Source: Herbaspirillum sp. YR522 (GTDB lineage: Bacteria; Pseudomonadota; Gammaproteobacteria; Burkholderiales; Burkholderiaceae_D). Taken from it: a DNA stretch of 64,000 nt. The notes beneath the pieces were generated by a model. That model did no database searches and had not been told where the DNA came from. It saw only the letters and a program-made list of their open reading frames with translations. Position numbers and translations under genes: made by a program. The stretch covers positions 1-64,000 of the forward strand of contig NZ_AKJA01000117.1 in the NCBI RefSeq assembly GCF_000282575.1. The letters run 5' to 3'. Positions 1 to 8,974 of this stretch are shown in pieces (position 1 is the first letter of the stretch; every line of letters begins with the position of its first letter).

Positions 1-310
1 GTGCGGCAGCCGGTGCCGCCGATGCCAGCGGCGGTACCGGCTTGGTCTCGGTCGCCGCGGTTGCGGACTCGCGAGAGGTCGAACCCGCGTAAAGCGCCGC
101 TACGCCGATGCCCAATAAAAAGAGCAGCCCGACGACCAACGCTATTGTCCGCTTCGGCTTTCTTGGCGATCCGGCCGCTGCGGTGCGGGCATGCTGCTTG
201 CCCTCTGAAATCGAATTGAGGATGCGAACTTCCTCCGGGCGGGATGTGTCCGATGCAGACATCAGGCTCGGGCGTGTCGATGCGGGTTTTTCTTGTTTCG
301 GGGGCTGCAA
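1..310 (-). CDS. Partial single-TM protein of unknown function (N-terminal part only)
   Basis: An open minus-strand frame enters from the left edge, so only the first ~103 residues are visible. The chosen start is TTG at 310, because AGGAG lies 7 nt upstream of it; the in-frame ATG at 262 has no ribosome-binding site. The protein has a charged N-terminal tail, a basic stretch (SPRKPKR), one clear transmembrane helix at about residues 56-77 (ALVVGLLFLLGIGVAALY), then an Ala/Pro/Thr-rich segment that continues off the window. This is the layout of an inner-membrane protein with a periplasmic C-terminal part. It is divergent from the M15 peptidase gene and may belong to the T6SS locus. I do not recognise the family. 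Confidence 0.6.
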   Translation of the reverse strand, partial: MQPPKQEKPASTRPSLMSASDTSRPEEVRILNSISEGKQHARTAAAGSPRKPKRTIALVVGLLFLLGIGVAALYAGSTSRESATAATETKPVPPLASAAPAAA

Positions 311-459
311 GTCCGTACTCCTGTTTTATTATCCAACTAACAAGATGTTGGCTAATTATTATTAAATTGTTATCAAAAGCAATTCGGCTTTGACTAAAAC
401 CTGGCGACGGGCCTCTACACTATGTAGATTCACTGCCTGCCTATAAAAAAGGGGATGTC

Positions 460-1299
460 GTGTTGTTTCTCGCAATTGCGTTCTATTTATTAATTACATG
501 CTTTGCCATGTGGCTGTTGTTATTTCCTTCAGGAAGGGAGGTAACGCTGCATTTTATTAATACGAGAATCTCCAGCTTCAAGAACAGATGGTCAAGGTGG
601 AACACAAGCCGTAATGAAGTGTTTGCAGGGACAGCATCGGGAATTCATAGTTCCCTGTCGACATCCATTGGATATCTCCGAAAAAATTACCTGATTGCAG
701 CTTTGGTCGTCTTTGTCCTGGTCGGGCCGGCATTTATTGCCTATTTATTAAGTGGCAAGAATATGCTGCAGGGATATGTCGACAGCGACCGGGTTGCCAA
801 TACCCAAGTGGCGGAACTTTTAAAGGGCGAGCAACTCGTACCACCGCCTCCGTTGCCGCCTGACATGTTTCTCACCAAGGAAGTGGTACAGGTCAGGCCC
901 ATGCTGGCTGATGCGAGTCGTAACTGGCAATTGCTCAATCCTGAATATGCGCAGCGCTTGCTGCTGGTATTCAAGATCATGAAAGAAAAGCACGGCTATG
1001 AGATGGCGCTGATAGAGGGGTATCGCAGCCCCGAGCGGCAGGATCTTCTGGCCAAGATGGGCAGCAACGTCACCAACGCAGGCGCTTTCCAGAGCTACCA
1101 CCAGTACGGCCTGGCCGCCGACTGCGCATTCGTGAGAAACGGCAAGCTGGTCATCAGCGAAAAAGATCCCTGGGCCATGGAAGGTTATCGCCTCTATGGA
1201 GAAGTGGCTGAATCGGTCGGACTGACCTGGGGCGGGCGCTGGAAAATGATGGATTTCGGACATACCGAGTATCGGATGGCTGGCGTAATGAAAAAATAA
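460..1299 (+). CDS. Membrane-anchored M15-family peptidoglycan peptidase, TagX-like
   Basis: A 279-residue protein starting at GTG 460, with GGGG just upstream. Helices lie at about residues 1-22 and 77-98, followed by a Pro-rich linker. The C-terminal half is an M15 (VanY/CwlK-type) zinc peptidase: EGYRSPERQ at 186-194, the zinc ligand pattern H214-x6-D221 in YHQYGLAAD, and H268 in FGHTEYR. M15 enzymes cut cell-wall peptides (D-Ala-D-Ala or L-Ala-D-Glu). The membrane-anchored version in T6SS loci (TagX of Acinetobacter) is thought to open the cell wall for assembly of the apparatus. The neighbouring PAAR and tssM genes support the same role here; the exact bond cut is not known. The 5' part is A+T-rich compared with the catalytic part. 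Confidence 0.83.
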   Translation: MLFLAIAFYLLITCFAMWLLLFPSGREVTLHFINTRISSFKNRWSRWNTSRNEVFAGTASGIHSSLSTSIGYLRKNYLIAALVVFVLVGPAFIAYLLSGKNMLQGYVDSDRVANTQVAELLKGEQLVPPPPLPPDMFLTKEVVQVRPMLADASRNWQLLNPEYAQRLLLVFKIMKEKHGYEMALIEGYRSPERQDLLAKMGSNVTNAGAFQSYHQYGLAADCAFVRNGKLVISEKDPWAMEGYRLYGEVAESVGLTWGGRWKMMDFGHTEYRMAGVMKK

Positions 1300-1377
1300 C
1301 ATTTGTGATGGCGACGACTGGGTGCTGCACACCCGGCGGTCGCCGACCACATCGAAATATAGATTAAGGGGAAGGCA

Positions 1378-1635
1378 ATGAGTCAACCGGTCATCATCCT
1401 CGGAGACAAGACCTCGCACGGCGGCTCCGTGCTCGAAGGGTCGGCGCAGACCCTGGTAGGCGGCAAACGGGTCGCGCGTGTCGGCGACAAGGTCAGTTGC
1501 CCGATCCATGGCAGCAATAGCATCGCCAGTGGCGACTCCACCACCTTGGTGGACGGGGCGCCGGTTGCCCGCGACGGCGACAAGGCCTCGTGCGGGGCGG
1601 TGTTGATCGCAAGTCAAGCCACCACCAAGGTATAA
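1378..1635 (+). CDS. PAAR-domain T6SS spike-tip protein
   Basis: An 85-residue protein that is almost entirely one PAAR domain. It opens with a hydrophobic strand (VIILGDKTSHGG), followed by the repeated valine/glycine pattern VGGKRVARVGDKVSCP, then VDGAPVARDGDKASCG. The Cys and His residues (H14, C41, H44, C72) are the likely metal ligands that hold the tip of the cone. PAAR proteins cap the VgrG trimer and sharpen the spike. There is no N- or C-terminal extension, so this copy carries no fused toxin. It lies 78 bp after the M15 gene and 39 bp before the next gene, apparently in one operon leading to tssM. GGGGAAGGC precedes the ATG. Confidence 0.93.
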   Translation: MSQPVIILGDKTSHGGSVLEGSAQTLVGGKRVARVGDKVSCPIHGSNSIASGDSTTLVDGAPVARDGDKASCGAVLIASQATTKV

Positions 1636-1674
1636 CGAAGACGTTGGCCATATAACAATAAAAGGCGACTGCTG

Positions 1675-3189
1675 ATGGGAACATGGATAAAGCGCGGCTT
1701 GCTGACCTGCGCTGTTTTCGCGATTACCTGGGCGATGTGCATCGTCTATTGGTCCGGCTCGAACCATATGCCGGACGGTACAGACGTGATTCTCTATTTG
1801 CTGGTATTGCCGGTCGGTTTCCTGCTGGCCATCTGGGCCATCCGCAAGATCCGTGGCTCGATGGCGGCGGCAGCTGCAGCAGCAGCCACCGCGGCGGCCC
1901 AGGCCCAGTCGGCCGCCATTGCATCCCCGGCGGTTCCAGCCCAACATCCCGAGCGCAGGTGGACGCTATCGGTTGCCGCCTGCGCGCTGCGCACCCCTCA
2001 TGGCAGCGATGCCGGCACGTTGCTCGAACAGATGCAGGCGCACGAGTTGCGTCTTGAACTCGATCCCGAGTTGACCGATAGCGATGGCTTCCCGATATTG
2101 GCCGGCCGGGTGGCGCAGATCGATCCGCAAGCGGCGCTGGACGACTTCCATGCCTGGCGCGATCGCCAGCCGGATCATCCCGAAACAGCAGCCACGGTGG
2201 TGCTTGACCAAGAGCAATACCGCACCCTCGCCCTGGCGGCCGATATCGCGCGCGAACTGGGCGATCGCCTCACCTTGCATTCGGCTTTGGCCTCCTATAT
2301 CGACGCGCCTGCGCACCGCAAGGAAGAAATACCGCTGCCGCAACTGCATTTGATGCCGTTGCTGCCCGGGTCATGGCAGGCCGCGCAACGCCTGGAGGCA
2401 GCGCAATGGCTGGCCGGCCTGGTGGTGCAGCAGGGGTGGCCCGCGGAGAAGATCACGGTAGTGCCGGCAGTCGGCGAAAACGCGCATCCGTTGCTGCACC
2501 TGGACCGACTGATCGCGACCAGCCGCACCGCGCAGACGCCCCAGCCAGGGCCGTATCTCGCGATGGCGATCGCAGCCGAGTCGAACCTGGGCCACGGCAC
2601 GGTTGAGCATTGGCAAGACCAGGGCCGACTGCTGCACGGCTCGCGCAATGTCGGACAGACCCCAGGCGAAGCAGCGGTCGGGTTCATTCTTGCCGATGCC
2701 GGACAGCTCGTTGCCTTGAGCGCGGAAGACACGGTGCAGTTGCACCGCGCCAGCCTCGGCCGCAGGGATAAATCGGCAGACCTGCCCGGTCGCGTCGACG
2801 GCGACCTGCTGTCGACGCTGGCCGAGACCGCGCTGCGCGATGCCGGCATCGACGCCGCTCGAATCGGCTTGCTGGCGACCGATGGCGACCACCGCGGCAG
2901 CCGCACCGAAGAAACCCTGAAATTGGGTTACGCCCTGCTTCCCGAGCTCGATCTTGGCAGTCAATGCATCAAGGTCGCCGCCGATTGCGGTTGGGCCGGC
3001 GCCGCCACCGTACTGACGGCGCTGGCCTTGGCGCACGCCAAGACCGCAAAGGACGGCCAGCCGTCGCTGGTGGCAAGCAATGATGACGCGCTCGAGCGCG
3101 CCGCCGTCATCCTCAGCAAGCCTGTTGTCGAACCCGAGCAATCCGAGCAGTCCACACAAGCGATGGCGGCCGCAACTGCGACCGCATAA
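1675..3189 (+). CDS. T6SS-locus membrane protein of unknown function with ketosynthase-like segments
   Basis: A 504-residue protein placed between PAAR and tssM. Helices lie at about residues 8-26 and 38-57, then comes an Ala-rich linker (62-90) and a ~410-residue soluble domain. I do not recognise a named family. Three segments late in the protein recall the thiolase/ketosynthase fold: GEAAVGFILADAG at ~331-343 (compare GAAALVLE), ATDGDHRGSRTEE at ~401-413 (compare EAHGTGT..GDP.E), and DCGWAGAATVLTALALA at ~437-453 (compare NIGH..GAAG). The usual catalytic Cys and two His are not at the expected places, so any such domain would be non-catalytic. That comparison is my inference. The gene sits 30 bp upstream of tssM, so a structural or accessory role in the T6SS membrane complex is plausible. 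Confidence 0.75.
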   Translation: MGTWIKRGLLTCAVFAITWAMCIVYWSGSNHMPDGTDVILYLLVLPVGFLLAIWAIRKIRGSMAAAAAAAATAAAQAQSAAIASPAVPAQHPERRWTLSVAACALRTPHGSDAGTLLEQMQAHELRLELDPELTDSDGFPILAGRVAQIDPQAALDDFHAWRDRQPDHPETAATVVLDQEQYRTLALAADIARELGDRLTLHSALASYIDAPAHRKEEIPLPQLHLMPLLPGSWQAAQRLEAAQWLAGLVVQQGWPAEKITVVPAVGENAHPLLHLDRLIATSRTAQTPQPGPYLAMAIAAESNLGHGTVEHWQDQGRLLHGSRNVGQTPGEAAVGFILADAGQLVALSAEDTVQLHRASLGRRDKSADLPGRVDGDLLSTLAETALRDAGIDAARIGLLATDGDHRGSRTEETLKLGYALLPELDLGSQCIKVAADCGWAGAATVLTALALAHAKTAKDGQPSLVASNDDALERAAVILSKPVVEPEQSEQSTQAMAAATATA

Positions 3190-3219
3190 AAATAACTTCT
3201 GTCACGAATCGCCCCCACC

Positions 3220-6200
3220 ATGCATCGAATCTGGAATTTTCTAAGCGACACGCGCACCCTCGTCATCATCGGCTTTGCCGCGCTGGCGGTGTTTCTCTTT
3301 GTCGGCGCCGATACGCTGGAAGTCGCACTGACGTGGGCTGCCGTCATCCTGGGCGCAGCCTTGTTGATCTGGCTCGGATTCTGGCTTTTCAAGCGATGGA
3401 AGATCAGGCGCGCTTCCAGCAAGCTGGGCGATGTGCTCGAACAGCAAGCCGGCAAGTCGGCGACCAGCAGCGACGGCGCCCAAAGAGAAGAGGTTGCGGC
3501 CTTGCGCACGCGCATGCTCGAAGCGATCAACACCATCAAGACCTCCAAGCTCGGCCAGAAGTCGGGCGCCGCCGCGCTCTATGAACTGCCTTGGTACATG
3601 GTGATCGGCAATCCGGCGGCCGGGAAAAGCACCGCGATCGCCAACTCGGGCCTGCAGTTTCCATTTGCCGACAAGGGCGGCAAGATCGTCCATGGCGTAG
3701 GCGGCACCCGTAACTGCGACTGGTTCTTCACCACCGACGGCATCCTGCTCGACACTGCGGGCCGCTATTCGGTCTACGAAGAAGACCGCAGCGAATGGTT
3801 CAGCTTCCTGGGCCTGCTCAAACGGTATCGCAAGCAGGCGCCGATCAACGGCATCATCATTGCCGTGAGCATCGCCGAACTGACCGGCAACCGTCCCGAA
3901 TTCGCCATCAACCTGGCCAAGAACCTGCGCCAGCGCGTGCAGGAGCTGACCGAGAAACTGGAAGTGTTCGCGCCCGTCTATGTGGTCTTCACCAAGGCCG
4001 ACCTGATTACCGGTTTCAACGAATTCTTCCTCGACACGGAACGCGGCGAGCGCGACCGGGTTTGGGGTGCCACGCTGGCCTACGACCGCAAGCGCAGCGG
4101 CCAGGAAGTCGTGGGCTTCTTCGATGACCGCTTCGACGAATTGTACGACGGCCTCAAGGAGATGAGCCTGGCCAACATGTCGGTCAAGCGCGGCGAAAAC
4201 CTGGCGCCCGGGGTGCTGACCTTCCCGCTCGAATTCTCGTCCATCAAGGGGGTGCTGCGCTCGTTCGTGGCGACCTTGTTCGAGGAGAATCCTTTTCAGT
4301 TCAAGCCGGTGTTTCGCGGTTTCTACTTCACCAGCGCGTTGCAGGAAGGCGCTACCGTAAGCGCATCGACGCAGCGTATCGCCGACCGCTTCGGGCTGGC
4401 GCTGGAGCATAAGCCGCAGCGCGAGATCTTCTCGCAGCATGGTTTCTTCCTGCACAATCTGTTCAAGCAGGTGATCTTCGCCGACAAGCAACTGGTCGCC
4501 CAGTACACCAGCCGCAACAAGACCCGCATGCGCTACGCCACGTTCTTCGCGGCCATTGCGATCCTGGGCGTCCTGCTGGGCGGCTGGAGCTGGTCGTACC
4601 TGGGCAACAAGCAGCTGACAGCCAATGTCCAGGCCGACATGGACAAGGCCGTCAAGCTCCAGGAAAGGCGCCTCGACCTGCAATCCCGATTCGAAGCGCT
4701 GGAGATCCTGCAGGACCGCATCGAACAACTCGACCGCTATCGTGCCAGCCGTCCCATCTCGGTCGGGTTGGGCCTTTACCAGGGCGACCTGCTCGAACGC
4801 AAGCTGCGTGAAGAGTATTTTGCCGGCATCAAGGAAATCATGGTCAAGCCGGTGGCGGCCAACGTCGAGAACTATCTCAACGAAGTCAACGCCAATGCCG
4901 CCCGGCTGGAACCGATGGCCAAGCCGCCGCAAAGCGGCACGCCCACCGCCGACAACGGCGCGCAGCCCACCAATGCGTTGCGCACCTACAAGGACAGCTC
5001 GGCCACCAGTGTCGAAGACGCCTATAACGCCCTCAAGACCTACCTGATGCTGGCCGACAAGTCGCGCGTCGAATCGAGCCATCTGAACGACCAGATCACA
5101 CGCTTCTGGCGCGGCTGGCTCGAGACCAATCGCGGCACGATGCCACGCGAACAGATGATTCGCAGTGCCGAGCGACTCATCAGTTTCTCGCTGGAGCAGA
5201 TCAACGATCCTTCCTGGCCGACCGTCGACAATAAGCTGACGCTGGTCGACCAGACCCGTGAAAACCTGCGTCGCGTGGTGCGCGGCATGCCGGCGCGCGA
5301 GCGCGTGTATGCCGACGTCAAGGCGCGCGCGGCGACCCGCTTCGCGTCGATGACGGTGGCACGCATCGTCGGCGAGAAGGACAAGGACCTGGTGGTGGGC
5401 AGCTATGCGATTGCCGGCACCTTCACCCGCGACGCCTGGGACAAATTCGTGCAGGACGCATTCAAGGAAGCCGCCAACAAGGAACTGCAAAGCGCGGACT
5501 GGGTGCTCAAGACTTCCGCCAAGGATGACTTGACCCTGGAAGGCAGTCCGGAACAGATCCAGAAGGCATTGGTGACACAATACAAGACCGAGTACGCCCG
5601 CGAATGGCAGAAATTCCTGCAAGGCGTGAGCATTGCCGAATTGCGCAACCTGGACGATGCCACCACGGCCATGAATCGTATCGGCGACCCGCTGACCTCC
5701 CCCCTGAACAAGGTGGTCAATACGGTCTACGACGAGACGTCATGGGATAACCCATCCCTGGTGGACGCCGGCCTGGCCAACGCGCGCAAGGGCTTCATGG
5801 GATGGTTCAAGGAAACCATCCTGCGTCGCTCGCCGGCGCCGGTGCCGACCCAGCTCAATGCAGACGGCACCAGTGCCATCCCGATGGGTCCGGTGGGACG
5901 CGAGTTTGCCGGCGTGGCGCGACTGGTGGTGAGCAAGGACAAGGACACCTCACTGATGCGCCGCTACATGGACAACCTGTCTAAGCTGCGCACCCGCTTC
6001 AATACCATCAAGAACCAGGGCGACACCGGTCCCGGCGCCAAGCAGCTGATGCAACAGACGCTGGAAGGCAATGGCTCCGAATTGTCCGACTCGCTCAAGT
6101 TCGTCGACGAAGAAATGCTGCCCGGCCTCAACGACCAGCAGAAGACCGTGCTGCGCCCGCTGCTGGTGCGTCCGCTGGTCCAGGGCTTCAACGCCCTGGT

Positions 6201-7095
6201 GCGGCCGACCGAAGGCGAAGTCAACAAGATCTGGCGCGCCCAGGTGTATGAACCGTTCCAGAGCAACCTGGCGGCCAAGTACCCGTTCTCGGCCAACTCC
6301 AAGATCGAGGCCAACGGCGGCGAAATTGCCACCGTGTTCGGCGAAAGCGGCGCTATCTCCAAGTTCGTCACGACGTCGATGGGCCCGCTGGTGGTACGTC
6401 GCGGCGATACGCTGTCGCCGCGCAAGTGGGCCGACATGGGCATCACGCTCTCGCCCGTGATCACCACCAGTTTCGCCGACTGGGTCAGCACCCCGGGCAG
6501 TGCCGGCGGCGGTGGCGGTGGCGGCGCCCCTGCAGAGGCCCAGACCGTGTTCCAGATCCAGCCGCTGCCGGCCCCGGGCGCGCTCGAATACACGGTGGAA
6601 ATCGATGGCCAGCAGCTGCGCTATCGCAATACCCAGGCGCAATGGACCAACTTCATCTGGCCCAATCCCGCAGGTGCGCCCGGCGCCAAGGTGACCGCCG
6701 TCACCTACGACGGTCGTACCATCGAAGTGGCCAACCAGCCGGGCCGTTTCGGTCTGGAACGATTGATCAACACGGCCCAGCGCAAGCGCAAGGATAACGG
6801 CGCGTTCGAGTTGAGCTGGACCACCGAGGGCGTCACCGTGATGGTCAACCTGAAGATCATCAGTAGCGCCGAGGTATCCGGCAGCGGCACCGGCACGGCC
6901 CGCGGCACCGCCGGCTTGCGCGGCCTGAAGCTGCCCGAGACCATCGCCGGCGGGTCTGCCGCGGCGCCGGCGACTGCCCCCTCGCCCGCACCGGTGCCGA
7001 CACCTGCGCCAGCGTCAGCGCCGGCCGCAGTCCCACCTCCGGGCGCGCCGGCGGTTCAACCACAGATCCAACCAACAACAGGGGTTACGCAATGA
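3220..7095 (+). CDS. tssM: T6SS inner-membrane protein TssM (IcmF/VasK)
   Basis: A 1291-residue protein, within the usual TssM range. Two helices lie in the first ~55 residues and a third at about 439-460 (ATFFAAIAILGVLLGGW). The cytoplasmic loop between helices 2 and 3 carries a Walker A motif, GNPAAGKS, at about 130-137, so this is a nucleotide-binding TssM. The large periplasmic part follows and would contact TssJ. With TssJ and TssL it forms the trans-envelope complex that docks the baseplate. Unusual points are a run of seven glycines at about 1098-1104 and a Pro/Ala-rich C-terminal tail of ~50 residues after the last conserved domain, probably disordered. Its stop overlaps the tagF start (ATGA), which indicates translational coupling. 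Confidence 0.97.
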   Translation: MHRIWNFLSDTRTLVIIGFAALAVFLFVGADTLEVALTWAAVILGAALLIWLGFWLFKRWKIRRASSKLGDVLEQQAGKSATSSDGAQREEVAALRTRMLEAINTIKTSKLGQKSGAAALYELPWYMVIGNPAAGKSTAIANSGLQFPFADKGGKIVHGVGGTRNCDWFFTTDGILLDTAGRYSVYEEDRSEWFSFLGLLKRYRKQAPINGIIIAVSIAELTGNRPEFAINLAKNLRQRVQELTEKLEVFAPVYVVFTKADLITGFNEFFLDTERGERDRVWGATLAYDRKRSGQEVVGFFDDRFDELYDGLKEMSLANMSVKRGENLAPGVLTFPLEFSSIKGVLRSFVATLFEENPFQFKPVFRGFYFTSALQEGATVSASTQRIADRFGLALEHKPQREIFSQHGFFLHNLFKQVIFADKQLVAQYTSRNKTRMRYATFFAAIAILGVLLGGWSWSYLGNKQLTANVQADMDKAVKLQERRLDLQSRFEALEILQDRIEQLDRYRASRPISVGLGLYQGDLLERKLREEYFAGIKEIMVKPVAANVENYLNEVNANAARLEPMAKPPQSGTPTADNGAQPTNALRTYKDSSATSVEDAYNALKTYLMLADKSRVESSHLNDQITRFWRGWLETNRGTMPREQMIRSAERLISFSLEQINDPSWPTVDNKLTLVDQTRENLRRVVRGMPARERVYADVKARAATRFASMTVARIVGEKDKDLVVGSYAIAGTFTRDAWDKFVQDAFKEAANKELQSADWVLKTSAKDDLTLEGSPEQIQKALVTQYKTEYAREWQKFLQGVSIAELRNLDDATTAMNRIGDPLTSPLNKVVNTVYDETSWDNPSLVDAGLANARKGFMGWFKETILRRSPAPVPTQLNADGTSAIPMGPVGREFAGVARLVVSKDKDTSLMRRYMDNLSKLRTRFNTIKNQGDTGPGAKQLMQQTLEGNGSELSDSLKFVDEEMLPGLNDQQKTVLRPLLVRPLVQGFNALVRPTEGEVNKIWRAQVYEPFQSNLAAKYPFSANSKIEANGGEIATVFGESGAISKFVTTSMGPLVVRRGDTLSPRKWADMGITLSPVITTSFADWVSTPGSAGGGGGGGAPAEAQTVFQIQPLPAPGALEYTVEIDGQQLRYRNTQAQWTNFIWPNPAGAPGAKVTAVTYDGRTIEVANQPGRFGLERLINTAQRKRKDNGAFELSWTTEGVTVMVNLKIISSAEVSGSGTGTARGTAGLRGLKLPETIAGGSAAAPATAPSPAPVPTPAPASAPAAVPPPGAPAVQPQIQPTTGVTQ

Positions 7096-8078
7096 GTGCA
7101 AATGGCACCCCCATCAAGGTCGGCTATTTTGGCAAGATCCCGTCGCGCGGCGACTTCATCAAGGCAACCGACAACGCCGCCTTGATCACGCTGCTGGACA
7201 ACTGGCTGGCGCAGACCATGGAAATGCTCTCGCGCGATCCGCGCTGGAAACTGATCTACGACGGCATCCAGCCGCTGCACTTCGCTGTCATGGGACCACG
7301 CAGCCGACGGGCGATTGCCGGTCACCTGCGCGCCAGCAGCGACCAATCGCAACGACGCTTTCCGTTCCTGTCGATGAGCGCCATTGACGTCGACGATCCG
7401 GTGGCCTTCGTCAGCAACAGCCCGTTGATCCTGTCCCGCCTGTGGGGGCGCCTGGAAGCGCTGACCACCAACGTACTCGCCGCGCCCGATCCGGCAACAC
7501 CGCTGCAGACGCTGGCCTCTACCACGCTGGAGCTCGATATCAACAGCGCCGGCTACAGCGCCGCGTTTGCCGATTTCATGGAGCTGCAGACGCTGGGCGC
7601 GCTCGACACCATGCTGGCCCAGGCCGGTTTCAAGGGCACGCCGCGCCAGTTGCTGCTGGCGCTGGGCCTGTTGTTGCAACCGGTGATGGCCAGCACCTCC
7701 AGCCGGCTGGACAAGAACCTGATCCTGCCGCTGCCGCGCGACCCGATGTATCGCAGCATGGTGGCCAGTTTCTGGATGCAGCTGATTACCCCGTTCCTGG
7801 CACGCGCCGACTTCGAGCTGGCCTTGTTCATCACGCGACTGGGTGAACAGCCATGCATGATCCTGGGCTTTTCGGGCGCGTCGCCGCGCACCCTGTATTC
7901 GGTGGTCGACACCCAGGCCGGCGCCGAGCACAACATCGCCTTCGACGAGGCCGACTGGATAGAAGAACACGTGGGCGGCGACTACGGCATCCAGAAACTA
8001 TCGAGTTATCTGGCCCATCCCGACCTGTCGTTGAAGTCTGCCCACGATTCGTTTCGCGAAGCTTTCATCGGAGCCTGA
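7092..8078 (+). CDS. tagF: T6SS-associated protein TagF (ImpM family)
   Basis: A 328-residue protein with the TagF signature at its start, VGYFGKIPSRGDFIKA, and the usual PRSRRAIAGHL segment further on. In Pseudomonas aeruginosa TagF holds the system off after translation by binding Fha. No fha, ppkA or pppA gene is present in this window, so its partners must be elsewhere or the control works differently. It overlaps tssM by 4 bp and is followed 3 bp later by the OmpA-like gene. Length is longer than many TagF proteins (~220-240 aa). The extra C-terminal ~100 residues look continuous with the domain and show no sign of frameshift. Confidence 0.92.
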   Translation: MSANGTPIKVGYFGKIPSRGDFIKATDNAALITLLDNWLAQTMEMLSRDPRWKLIYDGIQPLHFAVMGPRSRRAIAGHLRASSDQSQRRFPFLSMSAIDVDDPVAFVSNSPLILSRLWGRLEALTTNVLAAPDPATPLQTLASTTLELDINSAGYSAAFADFMELQTLGALDTMLAQAGFKGTPRQLLLALGLLLQPVMASTSSRLDKNLILPLPRDPMYRSMVASFWMQLITPFLARADFELALFITRLGEQPCMILGFSGASPRTLYSVVDTQAGAEHNIAFDEADWIEEHVGGDYGIQKLSSYLAHPDLSLKSAHDSFREAFIGA

Positions 8079-8081
8079 ACC

Positions 8082-8885
8082 TTGAACCCCTCCCTCTTTT
8101 CCATGCGTCGCGTCGCCCTGATGGGCGCGACCGCCCTCGCCTGCGCCACGGCGTTTGCCCAGAATGCGGCGCCGCCCGTCGCCACCCCGACGCCGGGCCA
8201 GGTGCTGGTTACCGGCACCGTCCCCGATGAAGCCAGCAAGGCTGCCGCGCTGGCGCGACTGCGTGAGGTCTATGGGCCCGATCGGGTGGTAGACCAGATC
8301 GCCGTCGGCCAGGTCGTGCTACCGGCAAACTGGAACAACCACGTACAGAAGCTGATCTCGCCCAATCTCAAGGCAATCAGCCGAGGTCAGCTGAAGATAG
8401 ACGGCACCGCCGTGAGCATTACCGGCGAGGTGTCCAACGAAGCGCAGCGCCAGCAGATCGCCAGCGACATGGCCAGCAGCCTCAATTCGTCGTACACGGT
8501 CAACAACGGCTTGCGCGTATCGGCATCGGAACAGGGCTTGCTCGACAACGCGCTGGCCAACCGGGTGGTGGCATTCGAAAGCGGGCAGGCCACGCTCACG
8601 CCGGAAGGCAAGCGCATCCTGGATGAGATCGCCGCGGCGATGCTCAAGCTGAAGGGCCGGCATGTCGAGATCATCGGCAACACCGACAACGAAGGGCTGC
8701 GCGCCAGCAATATCTCGCTATCGCTGGCGCGTGCCGATGCCGTCAAGGCTTACCTGGGTGTCAAGGGCGTGGATGACAGCATGCTCAGCACCTCGGGCCA
8801 GGGCCCTGACCGGCCGGTGGCTTCCAATAACACGGCAGAAGGACGCGCCAAGAATCGACGCATCGAATTCCGCATCGCCAAGTAA
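8082..8885 (+). CDS. OmpA-family peptidoglycan-binding protein with BON-like repeats
   Basis: A 267-residue exported protein. TTG at 8082 has GGAG 8 nt upstream and is preferred; ATG at 8103 would give a cleaner signal peptide (MRRVALMGATALACATAFAQ) but has no ribosome-binding site. After the signal come two similar segments, VTGTVPDEASKAAALARLRE and ITGEVSNEAQRQQIASDMAS, which look like BON domains. The C-terminal half is an OmpA-like peptidoglycan-binding domain: ESGQATLTPEGKRILDEIA, NTDNEG, SLARADAVKAYL, then GRAKNRRIEFRI. T6SS clusters often need such a protein to anchor the TssJLM complex in the cell wall. TssL in this locus lacks that domain, so this separate protein may supply it. It is the last gene of the PAAR-tssM operon. 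Confidence 0.86.
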   Translation: MNPSLFSMRRVALMGATALACATAFAQNAAPPVATPTPGQVLVTGTVPDEASKAAALARLREVYGPDRVVDQIAVGQVVLPANWNNHVQKLISPNLKAISRGQLKIDGTAVSITGEVSNEAQRQQIASDMASSLNSSYTVNNGLRVSASEQGLLDNALANRVVAFESGQATLTPEGKRILDEIAAAMLKLKGRHVEIIGNTDNEGLRASNISLSLARADAVKAYLGVKGVDDSMLSTSGQGPDRPVASNNTAEGRAKNRRIEFRIAK

Positions 8886-8909
8886 GCGCCCGTCGTCACA
8901 AGCATTGAA

Positions 8910-8945
8910 AAAAACGGAACCGTGCGTTGCATCGGTTCCGTTTTT
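8910..8945. terminator. Bidirectional rho-independent terminator
   Basis: The perfect 12-bp stem AAAAACGGAACC / GGTTCCGTTTTT (8910-8921 and 8934-8945) has a 12-nt loop. The T-runs on both strands suit termination of the OmpA-like gene (+) and of tssA (-), which converge here. Confidence 0.9.
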
Positions 8946-8974
8946 CGTTGCTGGCGGCAGATGGTTCGAGACGC

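Noticed and set aside
390..421. TTGACT and TACACT as a sigma-70 promoter for the M15 peptidase gene
   Set aside because: The hexamers look good, but the spacer is 20 nt rather than about 17, so I do not list it as a feature.
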